A stretch of DNA of 34,609 nucleotides from Thermoleophilia bacterium (GCA_025928655.1 JAICJC010000027.1:1-34609); one strand, 5' to 3'. Shown: positions 23,654-31,939, counted from the stretch's first letter. Notes: generated by a model not told the origin, from the letters alone. Made by a program: numbers and translations.

Positions 23654-25509
23654 GTCGCGACCGTCCCTTCGTCGGCGTGGGCGGGCTCGAGCCGTCCGCC
23701 CAGGTGCTCCGCCAGGAACTCCTCGGCGGCGGCGTGGAACGCCAGGTTGTTCTCCGGCTTGCGGAACCCGTGCCCCTCGTCCTCGAACACGAGGTAGCGG
23801 TGGGGGACGCCGCGCTCGCTCATCGCCGCCACGATCTGCTCGGACTCCTCCCTCTTCACCCGCGGGTCGTTCGCCCCCTGCGCGATCAGCATCGGGATGC
23901 GGATGGCGTCGACGCGCGAGAGCGGCGAGCGCGACCAGAGAAAGTCGGGCTCGGTGTCCGGGTTGCCGACCCGCTGGTGGAACTGGGCCACGAGCGGGGC
24001 CCAGTACGGCGGGATGCTGCGGATCAGCGTGCGCAGGTCGGACGGGCCCACCACGTCGATGGCGCAGCGGAAGACGTCCGGCGAGAAGGTGGCGCCGACG
24101 AGCGCGGCGTAGCCGCCGTAGGAACCGCCGTAGATCGCGATCCGCTCGGGGTCGGCGTAGCCCTGATCGACGACCCAGGCGACCGTGTCCAGCAGGTCGT
24201 CGTGCATGCGCGCGCCCCATTCGCGGTCGCCCGCGTTCAGGAACTCCTTGCCGTACCCGGTCGAGCCGCGGTAGTTCACCTGGACGCACAGATAGCCGCG
24301 GTTGGCGAGCCACTGCGGGTCGGGGCTGAAGCCCCATTCGTCCCGGGCCCAGGGGCCGCCGTGGACGAAGAGGACGGTGGCGACCCGGGAGCGGTCGGAG
24401 CCGGGCGGGAAGGTCAGGTAGCCGTGCAGCGCGAGCCCGTCGCGGGCGGTGAGCGAGAACGGCTCCATGGGCGCGAGCGTGTAGCGCTCGAGGCCGGGCT
24501 TGTGTGCGAAGAGGAACGTGCCCTTCCCGGTCGAGCGATCGAAGGCGAAGTAGGAGACCGGCCCGTCGTCCGCGGTGAAGCCGAGGATCCAGATCCGGTC
24601 GGCGTGGTCGCGGCCGTTGAAGTGCAGGTCGCCGGGGTGCAGCGCCCGCATCGCGTCGAAGTCGGCGCGCAGCGACTCGTCGAGGACGACATGGTCCGCG
24701 CGCTCGCGCGTGAAGGTGACCACCTGCACCTCGTGCGTGGCCGGATCCACCTCGACGTCGGACACGTCGTAGATCGGGTCCTCCGCCAGCACCTCGAAGG
24801 CGCCCGTCTCGACCTCCATGCGCAGCAGCCGGGCCGCGTTCACGTCCTTCGACGTGACCAGGTAGATCGCGCTCCCGTCGTGGGTGAAGCCCGCGACGTC
24901 GGTGGTGATCGCGTCCTCGGGGCCGACGGCGAGGAGCGTGCGGTAGTCGCCGCCGGCCGGGTCGCCGACCCGGATCTCGGCCCCGCCGTCGGGCAGGAAG
25001 GCGACGCCGCCGCGCACCCGCAGCTGCCGGTCGACCAGCCAGCTGACGAAGCCGGGGTTCTTCGCGACCAGGTCGAGCGACCCGTCGCGCACGTCGAGCA
25101 TGTAGGCGTCGTGCAGCTCCGGGTTGTCGCGGTTGAGCCCGATCAGGAGCAGGTGGGGCCGCTCGCGGTCGGCCGCCAGGATGCGCGCCTGCACGCCGTC
25201 GAAGGGCGTGACGTCGACGTCGGTGCCCTCGTCCGGGTCGACCAGGTGCAGGTGCCAGTTCTCGTCCCCGCCGGTGTCCTGCGGATAGACGATGTGGTGG
25301 TTGTCCGGGCACCAGGCGAAGGCGCGCACGCCCCGCTCGCGGTCGTGCGAGACCTGCGTCGCGCCCTCGCCGCCGAGCGGGCCGACCCACACGTTCAGGA
25401 TGCCGTCGGCCGGCGCGACATGGGCCAGCCGGGCGCCGTCTGGCGACACCGCCGGGGCCATGCGCTCCGGGTTTCCGAACAGGACGTCGCGGGGGATCAG
25501 ATCGAGCAT
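23650..25509 (-). CDS. S9 family prolyl oligopeptidase-like peptidase
   Basis: This 619-residue cytosolic serine peptidase has an N-terminal beta-propeller (about 1-370) that gates access to a C-terminal alpha/beta hydrolase. The triad is visible: Ser463 in GGSYGGYAAL, Asp548 in GANDPRV, and His580 in DEGHGF, with the usual spacing. VLFVHGGPWARDEW carries the oxyanion region. There is no signal peptide. It hydrolyses short peptides or acylated amino acids. It is the first gene of an overlapping operon with the SIS and amidotransferase genes. ATG 25509 has -10 TACAAT 10 nt upstream. Confidence 0.93.
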   Translation of the reverse strand: MLDLIPRDVLFGNPERMAPAVSPDGARLAHVAPADGILNVWVGPLGGEGATQVSHDRERGVRAFAWCPDNHHIVYPQDTGGDENWHLHLVDPDEGTDVDVTPFDGVQARILAADRERPHLLLIGLNRDNPELHDAYMLDVRDGSLDLVAKNPGFVSWLVDRQLRVRGGVAFLPDGGAEIRVGDPAGGDYRTLLAVGPEDAITTDVAGFTHDGSAIYLVTSKDVNAARLLRMEVETGAFEVLAEDPIYDVSDVEVDPATHEVQVVTFTRERADHVVLDESLRADFDAMRALHPGDLHFNGRDHADRIWILGFTADDGPVSYFAFDRSTGKGTFLFAHKPGLERYTLAPMEPFSLTARDGLALHGYLTFPPGSDRSRVATVLFVHGGPWARDEWGFSPDPQWLANRGYLCVQVNYRGSTGYGKEFLNAGDREWGARMHDDLLDTVAWVVDQGYADPERIAIYGGSYGGYAALVGATFSPDVFRCAIDVVGPSDLRTLIRSIPPYWAPLVAQFHQRVGNPDTEPDFLWSRSPLSRVDAIRIPMLIAQGANDPRVKREESEQIVAAMSERGVPHRYLVFEDEGHGFRKPENNLAFHAAAEEFLAEHLGGRLEPAHADEGTVAT

Positions 25510-25519
25510 CTGGCGGCCG

Positions 25520-25559
25520 ATTGTACCGGGGCGCCGCCGTCCCCCGGCGCCCGTAGTAT
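25520..25559. promoter_or_regulatory. Divergent -10 elements (S9 operon and murI)
   Basis: The 56-bp gap holds TACAAT for the minus-strand S9 operon (25520-25525, 10 nt before ATG 25509) and TAGTAT for the plus-strand murI operon (25554-25559, 6 nt before ATG 25566). The promoters lie nearly back to back. Confidence 0.55.
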
Positions 25560-25565
25560 GCGCCC

Positions 25566-26390
25566 ATGGATCCGCGCCCGATCGGGATGTTCGACTCCGG
25601 CGTCGGCGGCCTGACCGTGCTCCACGAATGCCTGGTCACGCTCCCGCACGAGGACTTCGTGTACTTCGGCGACTCCTCTCCCGACCGGTTCCCGTACGGC
25701 CCGAAGCCCGCGGCGACGATCCGCCGCTTCGCCCACGAGATCGCCACGCACCTGGCGGCGCTCGACACGAAGCTCGTCGTGGTGGCGTGCAACGCGGCGA
25801 CGTCGGCGGCGCTGCCCGAGCTGCAGCGCGAGTTCGGCGTGCCGCTGATCGGCGTCATCACGCCCGAGGCCCGCGCGGCCGTGCAGGCCACCCGCAACCG
25901 CCGGGTCGGCGTCATGGCGACCCAGGCGACGGTGGCGAGCGGCCGCTACCCGGCGGCCGTGCACGTCCTGGACGCCGGGATCGAGGTGACGCAGGTGGCC
26001 TGCCCCGATCTGGTGCCGCTGATCCAGAGCGGCGACACCCACGGCCACGAACTGCACGAGGCGGCCAAGACGTACGCGGCGCCGCTGAAGCTGGCCGGCG
26101 CCGACACCGTCATCCTCGGCTGTACGCACTACCCGCTGATCCGGCAGATGCTGCAGCGCATCTTCGGCCGCGACGTCACCCTCATCACGTCGGCCGAGGA
26201 GATCGCCCGCGAGGTGGCCGAGACGATCGCCCGCCGCGGCGTCGGCAACGACCCCGCCCGCGAGGGCGACTACCGCTTCCTCTGCACGGGCGACCCGGCG
26301 GCCTTCCGCGACGTGGCGGGCCGGTTCCTGCAGCTGCCGCTGACCGCCGTCGAGCGCGTCGACGCCGACGCGCTGCGGGTGGCGGCGTGA
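25566..26390 (+). CDS. murI: Glutamate racemase
   Basis: It converts L- to D-glutamate in the cytoplasm for peptidoglycan. The 274-residue length fits. Two catalytic cysteines are in place: Cys75 in VVACNAATSAA and Cys186 in LGCTHYPLI. The N-terminus IGMFDSGVGGLTVL and YFGDSSPDRFPYG are family signatures. It starts at ATG 25566 after a leaderless -10 element and overlaps rph by GTGA. The murI-rph-rdgB order is common in bacteria. Confidence 0.97.
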   Translation: MDPRPIGMFDSGVGGLTVLHECLVTLPHEDFVYFGDSSPDRFPYGPKPAATIRRFAHEIATHLAALDTKLVVVACNAATSAALPELQREFGVPLIGVITPEARAAVQATRNRRVGVMATQATVASGRYPAAVHVLDAGIEVTQVACPDLVPLIQSGDTHGHELHEAAKTYAAPLKLAGADTVILGCTHYPLIRQMLQRIFGRDVTLITSAEEIAREVAETIARRGVGNDPAREGDYRFLCTGDPAAFRDVAGRFLQLPLTAVERVDADALRVAA

Positions 26391-27109
26391 GCCGCGGCGA
26401 CGGCCGCGCGCCCGACGAGCTGCGGCCGGTCGGGATCGAGCTGGACTTCATCCCGTCCGCCTCCGGCTCGGCCCTGTTTGCGATCGGCTCTACCCGCCTC
26501 ATCTGCACGGCGATGGTGGAGGAGTCGGTGCCGCCGTGGATGCGCGGGCGCGGCACGGGCTGGGTCACGTCCGAGTACGGCATGCTGCCGGGCTCGACCT
26601 CGGAACGGAAATCGCGCGACGCGAGCCGCGGCCGCGTCGACGGGCGCACGGTGGAGATCCAGCGGCTGGTGGGGCGGTCGCTGCGCTCGGTGGTGGACTT
26701 CAAGGCGCTCGGCGAGCGCACGGCGTGGATCGACTGCGACGTCATCCAGGCCGACGGCGGCACCCGCTGCGCGGCCATCTGCGGCGGCTACGTGGCCCTG
26801 CACGTGGCGCTCTCGCGGCTCGTCGGCAAGGGCATGCTCGAGCGCGTGCCGCTGCGCGACTCGGTGGCGGCCGTGTCGGTGGGCATCATCGACGGCGAGC
26901 CGCGCCTCGACCTGCCCTACGAGGAGGACAGCCGGGCCGAGGTGGACATGAACGTCGTGATGACCGGCTCGGGCGAGCTGATCGAGGTGCAGGCGACGGC
27001 GGAGCGCACGCCGTTCGGCCGGGCGTCGCTCGACCGCCTGCTGGAGCTGGCGGCCGGCGGCATCGAGACCATCGGCCGCGCGCAGGCCGAGGTGCTGCAC
27101 GAGGCGTGA
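26387..27109 (+). CDS. rph: Ribonuclease PH
   Basis: This 240-residue phosphorolytic 3'-5' exoribonuclease trims tRNA 3' ends using phosphate. RGDGRAPDELRPV at the start, SEYGMLPGSTSERKSRDASR, GRSLRSVVDFKALGERTAW, and GTRCAAICGGYVAL are the family signatures. Residues equivalent to the phosphate-binding Arg are in GRVDGRTVEIQRLVGRSLR. GTG 26387 overlaps the murI stop, and its own stop overlaps the GTG of rdgB. All three are clearly co-translated housekeeping genes. Confidence 0.97.
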   Translation: MSRGDGRAPDELRPVGIELDFIPSASGSALFAIGSTRLICTAMVEESVPPWMRGRGTGWVTSEYGMLPGSTSERKSRDASRGRVDGRTVEIQRLVGRSLRSVVDFKALGERTAWIDCDVIQADGGTRCAAICGGYVALHVALSRLVGKGMLERVPLRDSVAAVSVGIIDGEPRLDLPYEEDSRAEVDMNVVMTGSGELIEVQATAERTPFGRASLDRLLELAAGGIETIGRAQAEVLHEA

Positions 27110-27714
27110 GCGGCCGCCGGATCGTGCTCGCCTCCGGGAACGCGCACAAGGCCCTCGAGTTGGCGCGGGTGCTGCCGGGCTGGGACGTGCAGCCGTTCGG
27201 CGGCGGGCTGCCGGAGGAGACGGGGGAGACGTTCCGCGAGAACGCCCTTTTGAAGGCCCGGCACGTGCACGCGGCCGTCGGCGGCGGCGAGTGGGTGCTC
27301 GCCGACGACTCGGGCATCGAGGCGGCCGCCCTGGGCGGCGTCCCGGGCGTGCGCTCGGCCCGCTATGCGGGCGAGGGCGCGACCGACGAGGAGAACCTGG
27401 CGAAGCTGCTCGCCGCCGTCGAGGGGCGCGGCGACCGCCGCGTCCGCTACGTCGCCGAGCTGGTGGCGATCGCGCCGGACGGCGCCGAGCTGCACGGACG
27501 GGGCGAGCTCACGGGCACGCTGGCAGCGGCGCCGCGCGGGAGCGGCGGCTTCGGGTACGACCCCGCCTTCGTGCCCGACGGCGAGACGCGCACGGTGGCG
27601 GAGATGGCGCCCGAGGAGAAGGACGCGATGTCGCACCGCGCCCGCGCCGCGGCGGCGCTCCTGCCCCAGCTCCCCCGGGGACAGTCCCCACATGGGGACT
27701 GTCCCCCTGAATAA
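27106..27714 (+). CDS. rdgB: XTP/dITP diphosphatase (HAM1 family)
   Basis: It removes non-canonical purine nucleoside triphosphates (XTP, dITP) by pyrophosphohydrolysis. The 202-residue protein has LASGNAHKALEL, VLADDSGIEAAALGG, GVRSARYAGEGA, GGFGYDPAFVPDGE and MSHRARA, the standard HAM1 series. GTG 27106 overlaps the rph stop. The usual family C-terminus ends near RAAAALLPQL; here about 13 further residues (RGQSPHGDCPPE) are encoded by a REP-like palindrome that has taken over the 3' end. Confidence 0.95.
   Translation: MSGRRIVLASGNAHKALELARVLPGWDVQPFGGGLPEETGETFRENALLKARHVHAAVGGGEWVLADDSGIEAAALGGVPGVRSARYAGEGATDEENLAKLLAAVEGRGDRRVRYVAELVAIAPDGAELHGRGELTGTLAAAPRGSGGFGYDPAFVPDGETRTVAEMAPEEKDAMSHRARAAAALLPQLPRGQSPHGDCPPE
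27677..27706 (+). repeat. REP-like palindrome, GGGGACAGTCCCC class, in the rdgB 3' end
   Basis: Perfect 13-nt arms (27677-27689 and 27694-27706) flank ACAT. Each arm is itself a palindrome. It is a second REP class, distinct from the 19-20 kb copies, and codes for the last residues of RdgB. A CCAGGCACC fragment follows at 27721-27729 and may be another REP relic. Confidence 0.75.
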
Positions 27715-27763
27715 CCGCTGCCAGGCACCGGTATTCACGTTGCGCCGCCGGCCGCCGGGCGGC

Positions 27764-27769
27764 TATCGT
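27764..27769 (+). promoter_or_regulatory. -10 element TATCGT of the attenuator leader
   Basis: TATCGT lies 7 nt before ATG 27777, the first codon of a short reading frame, so the RNA should start at the leader start codon. Confidence 0.5.
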
Positions 27770-27776
27770 GGTCGCG

Positions 27777-27851
27777 ATGACGCATTGCCCCGAGCCGACG
27801 AAGGTCATGGCGCCGGCGGTCTACGCCGGGCCGGGGCGTCGCGCGCACTAG
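27777..27851 (+). CDS. Candidate leader peptide (24 residues)
   Basis: This short frame runs from ATG 27777 to TAG 27849-27851, coding [16 protein letters not shown] then AGPGRRAH. It begins at leaderless spacing from a -10 element and lies 73 bp upstream of an ABC exporter gene with an intrinsic terminator between. It is not like a known protein. It contains CCGGGGC (27831-27837), able to pair with the terminator's first arm, so translation of it may decide whether the terminator forms. Its role as a leader peptide is inferred. Confidence 0.5.
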   Translation: MTHCPEPTKVMAPAVYAGPGRRAH

Positions 27852-27907
27852 ATCGATCTCGCATCCATCTGCACCGCCGCCGCCCCGGGACCCCACCGGG
27901 GCTTTTT
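27831..27907 (+). promoter_or_regulatory. Candidate ribosome-mediated attenuator: competing helices
   Basis: CCGGGGCG (27831-27838) can pair with CGCCCCGG (27881-27888), and the same GCCCCGG can instead pair with CCGGGGC (27896-27902) to form a terminator. A hairpin CCGGCG/CGCCGG (27813-27818 with 27824-27829, loop GTCTA) lies before. These mutually exclusive stems match amino acid or antibiotic attenuators. No stalling motif can be named. Confidence 0.5.
27882..27907 (+). terminator. Intrinsic terminator upstream of the ABC exporter
   Basis: Stem GCCCCGG (27882-27888) and CCGGGGC (27896-27902) around loop GACCCCA is followed directly by TTTTTGTT. It is a textbook intrinsic terminator, 18 bp before the exporter ATG 27925, and so must be bypassed for exporter expression from the leader promoter. 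Confidence 0.75.
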
Positions 27908-27924
27908 GTTGGACCCACGACCAC

Positions 27925-28866
27925 ATGCTTGCCATCTCCACCCACGAGCTCTCGAAGGACTTCAGCGCCGGCCGCGGCCGCGACCGGCGCCGCCTCCGGG
28001 CCGTGCACGACATCACCTTCGAGGTCGAGCGCGGCGAGCGGCTGGCCTACATCGGGCCGAACGGCGCCGGCAAGTCGACCTCGATCAAGATGCTCACCGG
28101 GATCCTGCACCCGACGAGCGGCGAGGCGACCGTGCTCGGGCTGGTGCCGTGGACGCAGCGGCGGGAGCTCGCGCGCCGCATCGGGACACTCTTCGGCCAG
28201 CGCTCCCAGCTGTGGTTCGAGCTCACGACCCGGCAGACGCTCCACCTGCTGTCGCGGATCTACCGGCTCGACGGGGACGACGCCCGCCGCCGCGCCGACG
28301 AGCTGGCCGAGCTGCTCGACGCGACCGATCTGATCGACCAGCCCGTGCGCTCCCTGTCCCTGGGCCAGCGGATGCGGTGCGAGCTGGCGGCGACCGTGCT
28401 GCACGGGCCGGAGGTGCTCTTCCTCGACGAGCCCACGATCGGGCTCGACCTGATCGCGAAGCAGCGCTTCCGCGAGATGGTCGTGCGCCTGAACGAGGAG
28501 CTTGGCACGACCGTCTTTCTGACCTCGCATGACGTGGCCGACATCGAGCACGTGGCCGACCGCGTGGTGGTCATCAACCACGGCACGATCATCTACGACG
28601 ACCAGGTGGCGCGGATGCGCCGCTCGCTCCTGCAGACGAAGCTGCTCGAGGTGCGCTTCGAGGAGGCGCCGGGCGCCCTCGCCATCGACGGCGTGCAGGT
28701 GACGCCGGAGTCCGACACGGTGTACGGCCTGGTGGTGGACACGCGCCGGCTGTCGGTGCGCGAGGTGCTCGACGAGCTCCTCGACGCTTACGCCATCGCC
28801 GACATCTCGGTCGTCGATCCGCCGCTCGAGCAGGTGATCGCGGAGATCTACGGGGGCCGGACGTGA
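27925..28866 (+). CDS. ABC-2 exporter ATP-binding protein (DUF990-permease type)
   Basis: This 313-residue ATPase has Walker [31 protein letters not shown] after the Q-loop, signature [16 protein letters not shown], Walker [14 protein letters not shown], and H-loop [12 protein letters not shown]. The GQRSQLW sequence is typical of ATPases paired with DUF990 (ABC2_membrane_6) permeases. A C-terminal accessory domain (about 235-313) follows. It starts at ATG 27925, 18 bp after the terminator, and overlaps the first permease by GTGA. Export substrate unknown. Confidence 0.93.
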   Translation: MLAISTHELSKDFSAGRGRDRRRLRAVHDITFEVERGERLAYIGPNGAGKSTSIKMLTGILHPTSGEATVLGLVPWTQRRELARRIGTLFGQRSQLWFELTTRQTLHLLSRIYRLDGDDARRRADELAELLDATDLIDQPVRSLSLGQRMRCELAATVLHGPEVLFLDEPTIGLDLIAKQRFREMVVRLNEELGTTVFLTSHDVADIEHVADRVVVINHGTIIYDDQVARMRRSLLQTKLLEVRFEEAPGALAIDGVQVTPESDTVYGLVVDTRRLSVREVLDELLDAYAIADISVVDPPLEQVIAEIYGGRT

Positions 28867-29639
28867 ACGCGCTCGCCGCCCAGGCGCTGATCTCGGCCCG
28901 GCGGGCCCTGCACCAGCGGGGCGAGCTGGCCGTGCGGGTGGCGTTCTACGCCATCATCCTCGTGATCTTCTCCGCCCTGTGGTCGGCGGCGGCGGGCGCG
29001 AACGGCGGGTCGATCTCGGGCTACGACGCGCACTCGCTGCTCTGGTACGTGGCCGCGGCCGAGGGCTCGGTGATCGCGACCAAGCCGCGGATGATCGAGA
29101 GCATCGGCTGGGACATCTCGTCCGGCGCGATCGTGACGGAGATGCTGCGGCCGGCCTCCGTCGTGGGGCTGCGGCTCGCGGCCGAGCTGGGGGAGGCGCT
29201 CGTGCGCCTGGTCTGCTCGCTCGCCGTCGGCGGGGTGATCGTGTGGCTCTATGTCGGGCAGCCGCCGAGCGCCGCCGGCATCGCGCTGTTCGTGCCGGCG
29301 AGCTTCCTCGCCGTCGGCTGCAACCTGGCCGCGCAGCACGCCTTCGCCGGCGCGGCGTTCTGGCTGCGGGACGCCCGCTCGACCTGGTTCCTGTACCAGA
29401 AGCTCGTGTTCCTGCTCGGCGGGATGCTGCTGCCGCTCGAGTTCCTGCCCACGGCCCTCGCGGACGTGGCCAGGGCGCTGCCGTTCGCGTCGATGGCGTA
29501 CGTGCCGGCGCGGCTGGCATCGGGGCACGTCGAGCCGTGGCTCCTGCTCGTCCAGGCGGCCTGGCTGGCCGGCCTGCTCGCCTGCGCGGGCGGCGTCTTC
29601 TGGGCGGGCGAGCGGCGGCTCGAGGTGGTGGGCGGATGA
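28863..29639 (+). CDS. ABC-2 family permease 1 (DUF990-like)
   Basis: This 258-residue membrane protein has about six segments, with [20 protein letters not shown] the first and [20 protein letters not shown] the last. The polar cytosolic [20 protein letters not shown] and LRPASVVGL are reminiscent of the DUF990 permease pair. It starts at GTG 28863 in an overlap with the ATPase and ends in an ATGA overlap with permease 2, giving a three-gene exporter with two different membrane subunits. Confidence 0.88.
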   Translation: MNALAAQALISARRALHQRGELAVRVAFYAIILVIFSALWSAAAGANGGSISGYDAHSLLWYVAAAEGSVIATKPRMIESIGWDISSGAIVTEMLRPASVVGLRLAAELGEALVRLVCSLAVGGVIVWLYVGQPPSAAGIALFVPASFLAVGCNLAAQHAFAGAAFWLRDARSTWFLYQKLVFLLGGMLLPLEFLPTALADVARALPFASMAYVPARLASGHVEPWLLLVQAAWLAGLLACAGGVFWAGERRLEVVGG

Positions 29640-30406
29640 CGGTCGCGCTCGCAACCCTGCGGACGGCGTTCCTGGAGGCGTGGTCGAACCGGCGCGGCTT
29701 CTGGTTCCAGGTCGGGATCATGGCCGCGAACGACGTCGCCTGGGTGATCTTCTGGGTGCTCTTCTTCCGCAAGGTCGGGAACCTGCGCGGGTGGGACACC
29801 CACAAGGTGCTCCTGCTGTTCGCGATCCTGACGACGGTCAGCGGGACCGGCCTCGGGCTGCTCTCGAACTCGCGCCGGCTGGGCGAGCTGATCGCGGGCG
29901 GCCAGCTCGACGCGGCGCTCGCGCTCCCGACGAACCCGCTCACCTACCTGCTCACGCGGCGCGTGGACACGGCCCTCCTCGGCGACCTGGCGTTCGGGCC
30001 GGTCCTGTTCGTCGTCGCCGGCGACCCGACGCCGGAGCGGGCGGTCGTCTTCGTCTTCGGCGCCCTGTGCGGAACGGTGGTGCTGGTGGGATTCCTGGTC
30101 GCGCTCGGCTCGGTGACGCTCTTCGCCGGCGGCCGGGGCGAGCAGGCCGACCTGGGCTTCCAGGCGATCCTGATCTTCGCGTCCTACCCCATCGACGTGT
30201 TCGGCGGGCTGACGAAGCTCTTCCTCTTCACGGCCGTGCCCGCCGCCTTCGTGACGGGCCTGCCGACCAGCCTCGTCTCGAGCTTCCGCTGGCCGGTCGC
30301 GCTCGGCGCGCTCGGCGCGGCCGCGTTCTTCGCCCTCGCGGCGGCCACGACGTTCCGGATCGGCCTGCGCCGCTACAGCTCGGGCGCGCTGTGGACGCGG
30401 GTGTAG
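29636..30406 (+). CDS. ABC-2 family permease 2 (DUF990-like)
   Basis: This 256-residue second membrane subunit has about six segments. The start [20 protein letters not shown] precedes FWFQVGIMAANDVAWVIFWV; late features are LGFQAILIFASYPIDVFGG and the ending FRIGLRRYSSGALWTRV, which is characteristic of this permease type. ATG 29636 overlaps the permease 1 stop. The two permeases presumably form a heterodimer. Cyanobacterial systems with this layout export viologens (from memory), but substrate here is open. Confidence 0.88.
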   Translation: MTVALATLRTAFLEAWSNRRGFWFQVGIMAANDVAWVIFWVLFFRKVGNLRGWDTHKVLLLFAILTTVSGTGLGLLSNSRRLGELIAGGQLDAALALPTNPLTYLLTRRVDTALLGDLAFGPVLFVVAGDPTPERAVVFVFGALCGTVVLVGFLVALGSVTLFAGGRGEQADLGFQAILIFASYPIDVFGGLTKLFLFTAVPAAFVTGLPTSLVSSFRWPVALGALGAAAFFALAAATTFRIGLRRYSSGALWTRV

Positions 30407-30435
30407 CCGACGGCGGGACCCGGCCCGGGCGCCGG

Positions 30436-31305
30436 TCAGGCCAGGCCCTCGAGCTCCGGCTCGGTCGGCTGCCGCCGCGACCAGTGCCACCAGTTGATCT
30501 CGGCCCCGAGCACGATGATGTTCGCCATCAGGTACAGCCACACCAGGAGCAGCACCAGGCCGCCGAACGCGCGCAGCGTCAGCAGCGAGTCGGAGAAGCG
30601 CAGGTAGAGCGAGAGGGCCGAGAACAGGGCCTGGAAGAGCACCGTCCCGACGAGCGCGCCCGGCCACACGTCCGCCAGGTGCAGCTCGACGTTCGTCAGG
30701 TACTTGTAGACGGCCGTCAGGAACAGGAAGACTCCCACCGTCGTCGCGGCCAGGGTGGCGATGTACGGGATCAGCTTGAGGTCGACCAGGTGCGGCGCGT
30801 GGCGGTGGTACCAGCCGGTCGCGGCCGTCGTCACCATGAGCGACGTGAAGAGGACGAGCAGCGAGATGGTCACGAGCACGAACGTGACCCACTTCTGATG
30901 CAGGAACGCGCGGTTCTGGACGCCGAACACGATGTTCAGCGCCGACTCGAGCGCCGAGTAGAACCCGAGCGTCCCCCAGACGAGCCCGAAGACGCCGATC
31001 GCGCCCAGCGTGCCCGCGTCGCGCTGGATCGCCCGGACGGTGCGCAGCAGGTCGTGGGCCGACTGCCCCGGCAGGATGTGTGCCAGCTCCCGGATCAGGT
31101 ACGAGTTGGGCGACACGTGCCCGGCGAACCCGAGCAACGAGGCCGTCAGGAACAGGAACGGCACGAGCGACAGCAGGGCGTAGTAGGCGACCATCGCCGC
31201 CAGGTGCGGGCCGCGGTCGCGCAGGTACTTGGAGATGACCGGGTGCCCCAGCCGGGCTGCGGTCCGCAGCGGGTGCAGCACCATCCTGGGCGTGTTGGCA
31301 GCCAT
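30436..31305 (-). CDS. YihY/BrkB family membrane protein
   Basis: This 289-residue inner-membrane protein has about six segments and family marks AAMVAYYALLSLVPFLFLTA near the N-terminus, LGFYSALESALNIVFGV, and AFGGLVLLLVWLYLMANIIV near the C-terminus. The family was once called ribonuclease BN but is now thought to be a membrane transporter or envelope factor of unknown activity. I prefer ATG 31305 (MAANTPRMVLHP) over 31326, because TATCCT lies 8 nt upstream. The 3' end meets the exporter operon convergently with a 29-bp gap. Confidence 0.88.
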   Translation of the reverse strand: MAANTPRMVLHPLRTAARLGHPVISKYLRDRGPHLAAMVAYYALLSLVPFLFLTASLLGFAGHVSPNSYLIRELAHILPGQSAHDLLRTVRAIQRDAGTLGAIGVFGLVWGTLGFYSALESALNIVFGVQNRAFLHQKWVTFVLVTISLLVLFTSLMVTTAATGWYHRHAPHLVDLKLIPYIATLAATTVGVFLFLTAVYKYLTNVELHLADVWPGALVGTVLFQALFSALSLYLRFSDSLLTLRAFGGLVLLLVWLYLMANIIVLGAEINWWHWSRRQPTEPELEGLA

Positions 31306-31313
31306 CGGCGGTG

Positions 31314-31336
31314 AGGATATCGGCATGTGCTAGGTT
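31314..31336. promoter_or_regulatory. Divergent -10 elements (yihY-like gene and roadblock operon)
   Basis: TATCCT on the minus strand (31314-31319) is 8 nt before ATG 31305. TAGGTT on the plus strand (31331-31336) is 8 nt before ATG 31345. The gap between the two genes is only 39 bp. Confidence 0.5.
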
Positions 31337-31344
31337 CAACCGGA

Positions 31345-31740
31345 ATGGATGCAGCCGCCGCGATCGACGAGCTTCGCAGCCTTTCTACCCAGATCAACGT
31401 GATCCTGGTGGCCGGCCGCGACGGCGCGGTGACCGCGTCCACGGTCGACGGCGCCCGGGCCGACCGCCTGGGGAGCCTCGCCCGCGACCTCGTCGCGGGG
31501 GCCGACCGCGTCCGCGGCGACCTGGGGCGCGACGCCCTCTCGCAGCTCCAGGCGGCCACGCCCGAGGGCAGCGTGTTCGTGGTGCTCGACGGCGAGCGGA
31601 TGGCCGTCGCGACGACGGGGGCCGATCCGACGGTGGGGCTCGTGTTCTACGACCTGAAGACCCTCCTGCGCCAGCTCGGGGACGGCGAGGATGCCCCCGC
31701 GTCCGCGCCGGCCGAGGCGAAGGAGGGCGGCGATGCCTAA
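31345..31740 (+). CDS. Roadblock/LC7-like domain protein
   Basis: The 131-residue soluble protein has the alpha/beta order of a roadblock/LC7 domain (about 5-110): helix IDELRSLSTQ, strand INVILVAGRDGAVTAS, then SVFVVLDGERMAVATTGADP and VGLVFYDLKTLLRQL. In bacteria these small proteins often regulate GTPases of the MglA/Ras type, but no partner gene is nearby. A flexible acidic tail follows. ATG 31345 has a leaderless -10. It overlaps the next gene by 8 bp. Confidence 0.65.
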   Translation: MDAAAAIDELRSLSTQINVILVAGRDGAVTASTVDGARADRLGSLARDLVAGADRVRGDLGRDALSQLQAATPEGSVFVVLDGERMAVATTGADPTVGLVFYDLKTLLRQLGDGEDAPASAPAEAKEGGDA

Positions 31741-31939
31741 GCGCCGCATCATCATCGGCGCGCTCATCGGCGCCGGCTCCTTCGCGGGCACGATCTTCTA
31801 CCGCCGCCGCAGCGCCCGGAACCGCACCCGCGTCGACCTCTACTTCGACGACGGCTCGATGCTGTCCCTGGCCACCGGCGCCCCGGACGCCGACCGTCTG
31901 CTCCCGATCGCGCGCGACCTGCTGGCGGAGGCCGGGTGA
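31733..31939 (+). CDS. Hypothetical small membrane-anchored protein
   Basis: This 68-residue product begins with a basic MPKRR, followed by one hydrophobic stretch (about 6-22, IIIGALIGAGSFAGTIF), then RRRSARNRTR and a short soluble tail (VDLYFDDGSMLSLATG). It probably lies in the inner membrane with a small cytosolic domain. It overlaps both neighbours, sitting between the roadblock-like gene and pyrE. No function known. Confidence 0.6.
   Translation: MPKRRIIIGALIGAGSFAGTIFYRRRSARNRTRVDLYFDDGSMLSLATGAPDADRLLPIARDLLAEAG

Noticed and set aside
30407-30435. Bidirectional terminator between the exporter permease and YihY-like gene
   Set aside because: The 29-bp gap is GC-rich with short self-complementary pieces, but there is no clear stem and T tract on either strand.
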